From the NCBI GenBank assembly GCA_016234425.1, contig JACRCA010000011.1, forward strand, positions 1 through 8,604: a stretch of 8,604 bases of DNA, written 5' to 3'. This document shows positions 1 through 5,928 of the stretch, one piece after another. The stretch is from Deltaproteobacteria bacterium. GTDB lineage: Bacteria > Desulfobacterota > SM23-61. Under the pieces are notes generated by a model, which made no database searches, was not told where the DNA came from, and was given only the letters and a program-made list of their open reading frames with translations. How positions within the stretch are numbered: the first letter of the stretch is position 1; each line of letters opens with the position of its first letter. The translations under genes were made by a program, and so were the position numbers.

Positions 1-1
1 A

Positions 2-292
2 GCTTCAAAAGAAAGTTTCGAAAGAGGTAATTATAAATGGGCTACGATTCAGGCTTACTATTCTATGTTCCACACAGCGCGGGGATTAATTTATGCTCAA
101 AAATATCGTGAGAAAAGCCATTACTGCTTGGTTATTGCTTTGGAACGTCTATACGTGGAAAGAGGACTTCTTGACAAAGTGTTTGTAGAAAGCCTCACGA
201 TCAGAAAAGAGATGAGGGAATCAGCAGATTATCACTCCAGTTTTTTAAGGGATGGCGCAGATAATCTAATAAAGGCCGCTGAAGAGTTCTGA
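2..292 (+). CDS. HEPN-domain protein, 5' end outside the window
   Basis: The frame is open from base 2 to the TGA at 290-292, giving 96 residues; the first in-frame ATG (65) lies inside the domain, so the true start is upstream of the window. The segment ESFERGNYKWATIQAYYSMF, followed by HTARGL and a YREKSH stretch, is the typical core of small HEPN proteins (PF05168-like), which are usually about 130-140 residues, so roughly 40 are missing. Such all-helical proteins often pair with a minimal nucleotidyltransferase (MNT) as a toxin-antitoxin or RNase-type module; a partner would have to lie upstream and cannot be seen. An R-x5-H string (RESADYH) near the C-terminus could be the HEPN R-x4-6-H motif or chance. 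The family call is fairly secure; toxin function is inference. Confidence 0.8.
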   Translation, partial: ASKESFERGNYKWATIQAYYSMFHTARGLIYAQKYREKSHYCLVIALERLYVERGLLDKVFVESLTIRKEMRESADYHSSFLRDGADNLIKAAEEF

Positions 293-329
293 AACATTGC
301 TAAAAAATTGTTGAGAAAATGAATGGAAA

Positions 330-431
330 GGGGGACCTCGTTCAGAGACTGCTTAACAAGAAATTATCATCAGAATTTTTCATATCATGAAATGATAACA
401 TAATTAGGCACGTTCTGCGTGAACGTCCCCC
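330..431. repeat. Palindromic intergenic element A (REP/MITE-like)
   Basis: GGGGGAC at 330-336 faces its complement GTCCCCC at 425-431, and the pairing continues imperfectly (GTTCA 340-344 with TGAAC 420-424). Inside are competing hairpins: TTATCAT 364-370 with ATGATAA 392-398, and TTTCAT 378-383 with ATGAAA 387-392. The right end has its own hairpin, ACGTTC 410-415 with GAACGT 421-426. No ORF fits. The layout matches a non-autonomous palindromic repeat; it could also act as a transcript end for the HEPN gene. No transposase is present in the window. Confidence 0.6.
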
Positions 432-509
432 TCTGACGCCGCCCCCCGAATTCACGCACCAATTAGTAACTGGATTTTGGCGGCCCGATGGGTTTAAAAT
501 GGAGATATC

Positions 510-1103
510 ATGCGAGGCTGGACGACAGGGTTAATCCTAATCTTCGTGCTTCTTCCCGGGCTGGCTCTGGCGGATATCTACTATTGGGTTGACGACCAGG
601 GCACCCAATACTACACCACAAGCCTTGATAGCATCCCTGAGCCTTACCGTTCTAAGGCAATACCCCTTCCTTTACCCAAGTCTCCTCCTGCGCCTCCAGA
701 ATTGACACCCTACCCAGCTCAAAAGAGGCTTACCAAGATTCCATTTAGGCCTGGTTCCCCTGTTTTGGTCAGCGCCAAGATTAATAGCGCGGGACCCGTC
801 ACCCTGATTCTTGACACCGGCTCTGACCGCACGCTGGTCGCTCCGTCGGCTCTTTCGAGGCTTGGTATTTCCACTGAGAACGCGCCCCGCGGTATCCTGA
901 AAGGAGTAACCGGAGCGAGCTATGTGGACGCGGTGTGGGTTAATTCGGTGGAGGTGGGTGAAGCCAAGGTGGGGCCGCTGCTCATCATCGCGTATGACGC
1001 CGACCTGAAGGAGGCCGAAGGTCTATTGGGCCGCGATTTTTTAGCCAATTTCAATGTGACGATCGACTCAAAGGAGCGAGTCGTCACTCTCGCCCCCAAT
1101 TAG
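510..1103 (+). CDS. Secreted DUF4124 / retropepsin-like aspartic protease
   Basis: The 197-residue product starts with a clear signal peptide (basic MRGW, hydrophobic residues 7-20, LALA just before the likely cleavage at 21/22), so it should act in the periplasm or outside the cell. Residues 22-50 (IYYWVDDQG and on) resemble the DUF4124 domain common in proteobacterial envelope proteins. A proline-rich linker (51-70) leads to a single-domain clan AA aspartic protease: the catalytic LILDTGS motif has Asp102, and GLLGRDFL at 171-178 is the matching hydrophobic-Gly element. Retropepsin-like enzymes work as dimers, so one active Asp per chain is expected. GGAG at 501-504 sits 5 bases before the ATG. 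The substrate is unknown. The fold call is strong; proteolysis is inferred from the family. Confidence 0.85.
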   Translation: MRGWTTGLILIFVLLPGLALADIYYWVDDQGTQYYTTSLDSIPEPYRSKAIPLPLPKSPPAPPELTPYPAQKRLTKIPFRPGSPVLVSAKINSAGPVTLILDTGSDRTLVAPSALSRLGISTENAPRGILKGVTGASYVDAVWVNSVEVGEAKVGPLLIIAYDADLKEAEGLLGRDFLANFNVTIDSKERVVTLAPN

Positions 1104-1134
1104 TCCTTCCTTCGCTCTCGAAAAAAGTGAAGGA

Positions 1135-1461
1135 GGGGACGTAGTTGATTAGGTTGAATTCCTATGGGACGAGGGAACGGAGTTGACTAGGTTGAATTTC
1201 CATGCAAACATTTTTCCCTTCACAGGAGGGAAAGAAGGAGATGTCGAGGAAATTTAGGGGTGTCGTTTGTAAGACGATGATGCTGTGGAAGAGCTTAAGA
1301 TGAGGAGGCGTTGGATTTGTATTCCACGAGTATAATCAGAATTGGGTTGGAAATTAGTGAATAAGCCGGGGATTAGTATAAGAATTGCGGGTTTACATTC
1401 GTGTCATCTTAAACCGATAAGGGGGAGAGGGAAATTAGTCAGTCTAGTCAACCACGTCCCC
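1135..1461. repeat. Element B: 327-bp unit with terminal inverted repeats (MITE-like)
   Basis: The left end, GGGGACGTAGTTGATTAG onward (1135-1157), matches the complement of the right end at 1439-1461 (GGGGACGTGGTTGACTAG onward) at 19 of 23 positions. The left end is followed by a second, degenerate direct copy at 1173-1204, which shares AGTTGAYTAGGTTGAATT with 1136-1166, giving a period of about 38 bases. The interior has many stops and no recognisable transposase. This fits a non-autonomous or decayed mobile repeat. Which enzyme moved it cannot be told from this window. Confidence 0.6.
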
Positions 1462-1484
1462 AATTCTTTATTTTGCAGTTATAA

Positions 1485-1514
1485 GAAAAGGGGAAAAAAG
1501 CCTGTCCCCTTTTC
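1485..1514. repeat. Perfect 10-bp hairpin before the C39-like gene
   Basis: GAAAAGGGGA (1485-1494) is the exact complement of TCCCCTTTTC (1505-1514), with a 10-base loop. The right arm read on the minus strand gives GGGGACAGGC, sharing GGGGAC with elements A and B. It lacks a trailing T-run on the plus strand, so a repeat element is more likely than a strong terminator, although it may stop transcription weakly. It ends 32 bases before the ribosome binding site of the next gene. Confidence 0.55.
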
Positions 1515-1558
1515 CGATATAATTGAAGTGGGTTATGGAAAGATATAGGAGCTCGAAA

Positions 1559-2218
1559 GTGTGGCAAGGGAAAAAAATATTTCAATGGGGGATCTTCTTG
1601 GGGTGGGTTCTGCTCTTTATTGTCTCCTGTGCCGCCCCACATTTATCAATCAAAGCGGATGCGGTGCCTCGCCTCAGCGAGGTAAGGAATCTTATCCGTC
1701 TACCTCTTATCCGCCAGGCAACCGACTACACTTGCGCCGTGGCCGCGCTGCAATCCGTTCTTTATTACTACGGTGAAGAATTCCGGGAGGACCAGTTGGC
1801 AAAGGCTTTGGAATCAACCCCTGAAAATGGCACCGACTATCGAAGAATCGTTCGGTTTGCAACTGAGAGGGGGTACCAGGTAGAAGTCCTATCGGACATA
1901 TCTCTACAAGATTTGCAAAGCATGATAGATAGGAAAATTCCCATGATTGTCGCCCTGCAAGCCTGGGCGGAGCAAGCCGTCAATTGGGAGACAAGTTTTG
2001 AGGAGGGTCATTATGCGGTCGTCGTGGGGTACGATCGGAAAAACATGTACTTCATGGACCCTTCAACCCTGGGCCATTACACATTTATCCCCACAAGTGA
2101 GTTCCTGCGGCGGTGGCATGATAAGCATACAGATGGGACGATTCTCAATCGTTTCGGAATTGTGATTAGCAAAGACCGCCCTTATTATGATGCAGAAGTC
2201 ATCCTATACATGAAGTGA
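1559..2218 (+). CDS. Lipoprotein with C39-like (papain-fold) peptidase domain
   Basis: I chose the GTG at 1559 because AGGAG (1547-1551) lies 7 bases upstream and the product then opens with a compact lipoprotein signal: MWQGKK, a hydrophobic run, and lipobox IVSC with Cys24 as the lipidated residue. The TTG at 1523 and ATG at 1535 would give an over-long N-terminus. The 219-residue protein carries the C39-like layout: oxyanion Gln53 and nucleophile Cys59 in RQATDYTCAVAAL, His151 in EGHYAVVVGYD, and Asp167 in MDPS. C39 domains cleave after double glycine in bacteriocin leaders, but stand-alone lipoproteins like this have no fused ABC transporter and no known substrate here. It is probably anchored in the envelope, facing the periplasm. 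Fold and triad are clear; function is open. Confidence 0.85.
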   Translation: MWQGKKIFQWGIFLGWVLLFIVSCAAPHLSIKADAVPRLSEVRNLIRLPLIRQATDYTCAVAALQSVLYYYGEEFREDQLAKALESTPENGTDYRRIVRFATERGYQVEVLSDISLQDLQSMIDRKIPMIVALQAWAEQAVNWETSFEEGHYAVVVGYDRKNMYFMDPSTLGHYTFIPTSEFLRRWHDKHTDGTILNRFGIVISKDRPYYDAEVILYMK

Positions 2219-2230
2219 TCCAGTATATGA

Positions 2231-2315
2231 GTGTCAGGCCCACAGTGTTTACATCTCAAATTCAAATAACGGTTTATTCTCCTAAATTGATAAGTCAAAA
2301 GCGTAGGCCTGACAC
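2231..2315. repeat. Element D: 85-bp unit with 10-bp perfect inverted ends
   Basis: GTGTCAGGCC at 2231-2240 and GGCCTGACAC at 2306-2315 are exact complements, separated by 65 AT-rich bases without a gene. It begins 12 bases after the stop of the C39-like lipoprotein gene. The loop is too long for an ordinary intrinsic terminator and no T-run follows, so a small palindromic repeat is the better reading. Confidence 0.55.
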
Positions 2316-2353
2316 GCTATACAACTGCGTTTAGCCTTGCTTATTGACATTCT

Positions 2354-2424
2354 GAAAAGACCTGGCCCCAACCCTTTTCAACCGTAGAGACCGTCAGCCG
2401 GTTGGCTTAGCCCATGGCCAACCC
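2354..2424 (+). promoter_or_regulatory. Overlapping hairpins ahead of the DUF72 gene
   Basis: Three short stems lie in tandem: GAAAAG 2354-2359 with CTTTTC 2374-2379, CAACCG 2379-2384 with CGGTTG 2399-2404, and GGTTGGC 2400-2406 with GCCAACC 2418-2424. The second and third share bases 2400-2404, so they exclude each other. The last ends 16 bases before the start codon, and no clear ribosome binding site follows. It could be a leader switch or simply another repeat remnant. Confidence 0.25.
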
Positions 2425-2440
2425 TTGATTCATCGGCAAT

Positions 2441-3178
2441 ATGGTTCTGATTGGAACGAGCGGATATAATTATGGTCATTGGTGGGATGGCGTTTTCTAT
2501 CCGGCGAATCTTCCACAGAGAAAATGGCTTGAATTCTACGCCGAACATTTTGATACAGTAGAATTGAATGTTTCCTTCTATCGCTTGCCCAAGAAAGAGA
2601 CCTTTGAAGGCTGGTATGAAAGGACACCGAATAGGTTCTGGTTTGCTGTCAAGGGGAGCCGATACATCACCCATATCAAACGCTTGAAGGATTGTAAAGA
2701 ACCTTTATCCCTTCTTTTAGACCATGCCTCGCTATTGCGAGAGAAATTAGGAGTTATCCTCTGGCAACTTCCTCCCCGATTCAAATTTCGGGAGGAGAGA
2801 TTGGAAGAATTTTGTATCCTTCTTTCTAATCTCCCTGATTCTAAGCTCCTACGCCATTCCTTTGAGTTCAGGGATGAATCCTGGTTCTGCGACGAAGCCT
2901 TTCAGATACTGGAAAAATATCATTTTGCCTTTTGCATTGCCCATGGAATAGGCTTGCGTTTGATGGAGAGAGTGACATCAGAGTCCATCTATCTCCGCTT
3001 TCATGGAGGCGAAGTGCTTTACGGTTCTAACTATTCCCATAAAGAACTAAAAGGATGGGCCAAGAAAATCCGGGATTGGAGAGCAAAAGGTAAAGACATC
3101 TTTGTCTATTTCAACAACGATGCTTATGGCTTCGCCATCCAAAATGCCCTCACCCTGAAAAAACTGGTTTATGAATGA
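2441..3178 (+). CDS. DUF72 (YecE-like) family protein
   Basis: The 245-residue protein is full length for DUF72, a TIM-barrel-like family of unknown biochemical role. Diagnostic parts are the N-terminal IGTSGYNYGHWWDGVFYP, the FDTVELNVSFYRLP segment, FAVKGSRYITH, the ILWQLPPRFKF block, and the C-terminal YVYFNNDAYG-type stretch (here FVYFNNDAYGFAIQNA). The start follows the family pattern, in which the protein begins almost directly with IGTSG. No Shine-Dalgarno sequence is visible upstream, which is unusual among the genes of this window. It stands alone on the plus strand and converges with the minus-strand flavoprotein gene across 122 bases, in which I see no clear terminator. Family assignment is secure; the function is unknown. 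Confidence 0.9.
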   Translation: MVLIGTSGYNYGHWWDGVFYPANLPQRKWLEFYAEHFDTVELNVSFYRLPKKETFEGWYERTPNRFWFAVKGSRYITHIKRLKDCKEPLSLLLDHASLLREKLGVILWQLPPRFKFREERLEEFCILLSNLPDSKLLRHSFEFRDESWFCDEAFQILEKYHFAFCIAHGIGLRLMERVTSESIYLRFHGGEVLYGSNYSHKELKGWAKKIRDWRAKGKDIFVYFNNDAYGFAIQNALTLKKLVYE

Positions 3179-3300
3179 GGGCCCGCCCTACAAAAGTATT
3201 CTCATCGATCTAAGAGAAAACCGATCTTAAAGACCAGAGGGAATTACTCGCCACACCTTTTAATAATGTTCCAAATTGAAAGAAAGGAGTGAAAAATAAT

Positions 3301-3870
3301 TTAAAGAGTAGCTCCCTTTTTGCCCAGCTGGTAAGCTTGTTTTTTGGCCTTGTCGTTTTTGACGATCTCTCCTTTGGATGAGGCTGAGGCCATTACTGTT
3401 CCAATCCATTTCAGCTTGGTAAAATCAGCAGTTGTTTTAAAGCTATGCACAATGGGGTCAGCAGTGGATACGTTCGGGTCTCCGCAGACCGTAATCAACC
3501 CAATCCTCTTCCCCTTCATTTTGGGATAATAGGCCTTGTGCAAGCGCCAATCAGCGTCGTAGAAAGCGCACCAGCGGTCCAAATAGGCTTTCATCTGGGA
3601 AGTCATGGCCCAGAAGTAAAGTGGAACGCTATGGATGACGGCATCTGCCTCCAGGATTTTTTTGTGAATCTCCGGCATATCATCCTTAATGGCGCAGATA
3701 CCGCTTTCGTTGCATTTTTCGCAGTTCAAGCAACCGGAGATCTTCTTCTGGCAAAGGATAATCTTTTCCACTTCGGCACCGGCATCTTTGGCCCCGGCCA
3801 GGGCTTGGTCTAAAAGAAGGTCGCTGTTTCCCCCAACTCGCGGGCTTCCCAAAATTCCCAGAACTTTCAT
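3301..3870 (-). CDS. Flavodoxin-fold iron-sulfur flavoprotein / NAD(P)H-dependent FMN reductase
   Basis: The start is the ATG at 3868-3870, which has AGGAGG 6 bases upstream; the earlier ATG at 3891 has none and adds MDNRRNK only. The 189-residue product has the FMN phosphate loop GSPRVGGNSD (8-17), a compact cysteine cluster at Cys47, Cys50, Cys53 and Cys59 (C-x2-C-x2-C-x5-C), the IKDDM segment, and the SVPLYFWAMTSQMKAYLDRW flavin/dimer region. This spacing is that of archaeal and bacterial iron-sulfur flavoproteins, where it binds a 4Fe-4S cluster next to FMN; some FMN reductases share the cysteines, so cluster binding is likely but not proven. It is the last gene of the SDR/hydrolase operon and probably a cytoplasmic electron carrier or reductase. 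Confidence 0.85.
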   Translation of the reverse strand: MKVLGILGSPRVGGNSDLLLDQALAGAKDAGAEVEKIILCQKKISGCLNCEKCNESGICAIKDDMPEIHKKILEADAVIHSVPLYFWAMTSQMKAYLDRWCAFYDADWRLHKAYYPKMKGKRIGLITVCGDPNVSTADPIVHSFKTTADFTKLKWIGTVMASASSKGEIVKNDKAKKQAYQLGKKGATL

Positions 3871-3900
3871 CTTATTCCTCCTGTTATCCATAAAATATAA

Positions 3901-3961
3901 CCACAGAGGGCACAGAGAATTTATCCGGCATTGAAATTGTTATTCTCTGGGTCCTCTGCGG
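3901..3961. repeat. Inverted repeat inside the minus-strand operon
   Basis: The arm at 3901-3920 (CCACAGAGGGCACAGAG and on) matches the complement of 3942-3961 at 17 of 20 positions, with a 21-base loop. It fills most of the gap between the hydrolase stop (3967) and the flavoprotein start (3870). CACAGAG-type repeats are, as I recall, widespread in bacterial genomes. Here it may weaken read-through or protect the upstream mRNA from 3' decay, so the flavoprotein may be made at a different level from the two genes before it. Confidence 0.65.
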
Positions 3962-3966
3962 TGAAT

Positions 3967-4740
3967 CTAAACCAGACGCGAGATATCCTCGGCAACATTT
4001 GGATAGTTGCTCAAAAGAGCAGGGTCGTGGCCCGGGAAGATCAGGTCGATGGATGAAGCTTTGGCCCGGATCTTTTCGTAGCTTTTCATCCAAGCGATCA
4101 TATCGGTGATGATGGCGCTGGGAATGTCTGTGCGGTAACTGGAGAACATATGGGCAGCATCGGAGCCGACAATCGCCCTTCCTTTTTCGGTATTCACAGC
4201 TGCGACCTGGAGGCCGATGGTGTGACCCGGGGCAAGGAGCAATTCCATCCCCGGCAGGATTTTTTTGTCGCCCCTGACAAGCTGGAGCCTCTTTGTACCC
4301 TTTAACTTGGCTAAATAACGGTTGCCAACCGGGTCTGTGGTGTGCAGGAAAGGAGCTCTCTTGGCGATGGGGTTTTTCATCCAGAAATTGAACTCTTTTT
4401 CCTGGACGAAAAACGTTGCTCTGGGAAACAATTCCACACCGCTGATATGGTCAAAATGGATATGGGTGACCACGACATATTTCACATTCTGAGCGTCGAT
4501 GTCTATCCTTTTCAGGACATCTACCGGATTAACATAGCCGGCAAGGTTTCGCTCTTGGGCTAACTGGGGCGTGCAGCCGCAATCCACAATGATCGTTTTA
4601 CCTCCACCCCGGATGGCAAAAATGTAGTAATTGATCTGGGCAGTCTTATCGAGGTCCTGGAACCAGGTGACCATGGATGCCGGCCTGGTGAAAGGCCCAG
4701 CAAACTTGAGAGCATAGATTTCATAAGTCGGGGTAGCCAT
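3967..4740 (-). CDS. Metallo-beta-lactamase-fold hydrolase, N-acyl homoserine lactonase-like
   Basis: The 257-residue protein contains the complete two-metal set of the AiiA/AttM-type lactonase group: H-x-H-x-D-H at His93, His95, Asp97 and His98 (THIHFDH), His173 in APGHT, Asp194 in VGSDAAH and His238 in FPGHD. The N-terminal INYYIFAIRGGGKTIIVDCG strand pair is also typical. AAGGAGG lies 6 bases before the ATG. It starts 24 bases after the SDR stop, so the two are almost certainly cotranscribed. The family opens lactone rings or cleaves similar esters; quorum-signal degradation is one possibility, but next to a dehydrogenase and a flavoprotein a catabolic lactone or ester step is as likely. 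No signal peptide, so cytoplasmic. Fold and metal site are certain, substrate unknown. Confidence 0.85.
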   Translation of the reverse strand: MATPTYEIYALKFAGPFTRPASMVTWFQDLDKTAQINYYIFAIRGGGKTIIVDCGCTPQLAQERNLAGYVNPVDVLKRIDIDAQNVKYVVVTHIHFDHISGVELFPRATFFVQEKEFNFWMKNPIAKRAPFLHTTDPVGNRYLAKLKGTKRLQLVRGDKKILPGMELLLAPGHTIGLQVAAVNTEKGRAIVGSDAAHMFSSYRTDIPSAIITDMIAWMKSYEKIRAKASSIDLIFPGHDPALLSNYPNVAEDISRLV

Positions 4741-4764
4741 CTTTTTCCTCCTTTCTGAATATTA

Positions 4765-5538
4765 TCAAATGGTTTGTCCACCATCCACCCGGATAATCTC
4801 CCCGGTAATGAACGAGCTGGCTGCGGATGCCAGAAAAAGGGCAAGACCCATCACCTCTTCAGGTTCGCCGAATCGCTTTAGCTCGATCTCTGTTATCCGC
4901 TGCGCTCTGCGCTCAGGATCTGTCCAGTTCACCCGGCTGAATTCGGTCTTGATGGAACCAGGGGCGATGGCGTTCACCAGAATATTATGGGGAGCCAGCT
5001 CCCGGGCCAGGACCTGGGTCATCATATTCATGGCTGCCTTGCTAATGCAGTATGCCCCTGTCCCATCTGCCCGGGCGCGCAACCCGCTGATGGAGCTGAT
5101 GTTGATGATCCTTCCTCCTCCCTGTTTGATCATCTCCCTGGCCACGGCTTTGGTCATCAAGAAAGCCCCCTTCAGATTCACCTCCATGACTTTTTCAAAG
5201 GCCTCCTCTTCCAGACTTACCAAGGTACTTAAGACCGGGTTGCCACCCGCATTGTTGACCAGGATATCGATCCGGCCAAACTCCTGGAGCGTCTTTTGCA
5301 CGAGGTTTTGCACATCTTCTTTTTTCCCCACGTGGGCGGGTATCGCCAGTGCTTTTCTTCCCATGGCCCGAATTTCTTCAGCTACCTTTTCCAGCTCTGG
5401 GGGCTTTTTATTACGACTGCAAACTACCACGTCTGCGCCTGCCTCTGCAAAAGCCAGGGCAATAGCCCGCCCGATGCCTCGACTTCCTCCGGTAATCAAA
5501 GCAACCTTTCCCTTTAAAGAAAAAAGGTTTCCACCCAT
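4765..5538 (-). CDS. SDR-family NAD(P)-dependent oxidoreductase
   Basis: The ATG at 5536-5538 is preceded by AAGGAGG at a spacing of about 7 bases and gives 257 residues, normal for a classical short-chain dehydrogenase. The further in-frame ATG at 5583 would overlap the likely promoter. Visible are the cofactor loop TGGSRGIG (16-23), the NNAGG motif at 95-99, catalytic Asn121, Ser149 in NISSISG, and Tyr163 and Lys167 in YCISK, plus the C-terminal FITGEIIRVDGG segment common to FabG-like enzymes. Arg42 after the second strand (CSRN) hints at NADP preference. It may reduce or oxidise a hydroxyl/ketone group; it resembles FabG and gluconate dehydrogenase types alike, so no exact substrate is given. 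It is first in the operon with the lactonase-like hydrolase and the flavoprotein. Confidence 0.9.
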   Translation of the reverse strand: MGGNLFSLKGKVALITGGSRGIGRAIALAFAEAGADVVVCSRNKKPPELEKVAEEIRAMGRKALAIPAHVGKKEDVQNLVQKTLQEFGRIDILVNNAGGNPVLSTLVSLEEEAFEKVMEVNLKGAFLMTKAVAREMIKQGGGRIINISSISGLRARADGTGAYCISKAAMNMMTQVLARELAPHNILVNAIAPGSIKTEFSRVNWTDPERRAQRITEIELKRFGEPEEVMGLALFLASAASSFITGEIIRVDGGQTI

Positions 5539-5573
5539 AGATCCGCCCTCCTTATCAATCATTCCCACTGCTA

Positions 5574-5601
5574 TATCTATCATAAATAAAAATTATGGCA
5601 A
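5574..5601 (-). promoter_or_regulatory. Likely sigma70 promoter of the SDR operon
   Basis: Read on the minus strand, TTGCCA (5596-5601) and TAGATA (5574-5579) are separated by 16 AT-rich bases. Transcription would start near 5567, leaving a leader of about 30 bases with a strong ribosome binding site before the ATG at 5538. This also argues against the upstream ATG at 5583. Confidence 0.45.
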
Positions 5602-5705
5602 CCCTTTTTAAATGCCTGACCGTCTAACACTTTTTTTTGAAATCCCGTCAACGTCAGGGTAGAAAAAAAAGATACGCCCTAATGGGGATACTCTTAGTTT
5701 TCTCA

Positions 5706-5928
5706 GGCTCAGGGAGGAGAGCGCTTCGCTCGGCAAAATGAGGCAGTGGTGTTTGCATGGGCTACGGCGGGAGGTGTCCAGGAATTTTCTCGGGAGAATT
5801 TTTCAGGGAGTCTTGATTCTTTCGATTTTCCGTCCCGCCTAGAGTTCTTGAGAGAATGAAGGGGAAGGGTGGGAGAGAAGTTGTTCTTGGCCGATTTTGC
5901 CATCGCTCAGCGCTTTCCTCCCTGAGCC
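5706..5928. repeat. Large palindromic element, copy 1 (core 5732-5901)
   Basis: The core runs from GGCAAAATGAGGC (5732) to GGCCGATTTTGCC (ending 5901), about 170 bp, with GGCAAAAT facing ATTTTGCC. Copy 2 at 8439-8601 shares both ends in the same orientation. An inner stem pairs GGCGGGA 5766-5772 with TCCCGCC 5833-5839, and a small hairpin TTCTC/GAGAA lies near the apex. Outside the core, GGCTCAGGGAGGA 5706-5718 pairs perfectly with 5916-5928, and AGCGCT 5720-5725 with 5909-5914, so the whole could fold into one long cruciform or RNA stem. No ORF of interest lies inside. It sits downstream of the Fe-S operon. Confidence 0.65.

Larger units (their letters stand above)
1104..1558. other. 455-bp gene-free stretch filled with repeats
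   Basis: No believable gene was found between the protease stop and the C39-like lipoprotein start. The stretch holds a weak hairpin just after the protease stop (TCCTTC 1108-1113 with GAAGGA 1129-1134, no T-run), the terminal-inverted-repeat element at 1135-1461, a perfect 10-bp hairpin at 1485-1514, and the ribosome binding site of the next gene at 1547-1551. Confidence 0.7.

Noticed and set aside
1523..1540. TTG at 1523 or ATG at 1535 as start of the C39-like lipoprotein
   Set aside because: The GTG at 1559 has AGGAG 7 bases upstream and gives a normal-length lipoprotein signal peptide; the other two do not.
1342..1548. 68-residue plus-strand open frame
   Set aside because: It runs through the end of element B and the 1485-1514 hairpin, starts without a ribosome binding site, overlaps the C39-like gene region and resembles no family.
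2344..2349. TTGACA, a perfect -35 box, as promoter for the DUF72 gene
   Set aside because: No acceptable -10 box follows at 16-19 bases; that stretch is CCTGGCCCCAACCC.
3270..3360. Short plus-strand peptide after AAGGAG near 3287
   Set aside because: The only start would overlap the AGGAG itself and the frame runs antisense into the end of the flavoprotein gene for about 30 codons.
5539..5583. ATG at 5583 (or 5562) as start of the SDR gene
   Set aside because: The predicted -10 box lies at 5574-5579, and the strong AAGGAGG precedes the ATG at 5538, which also gives the usual SDR N-terminus.
4769..5611. 280-residue plus-strand open frame opposite the SDR gene
   Set aside because: Antisense shadow of a clear dehydrogenase with all its motifs; the translated product resembles nothing.
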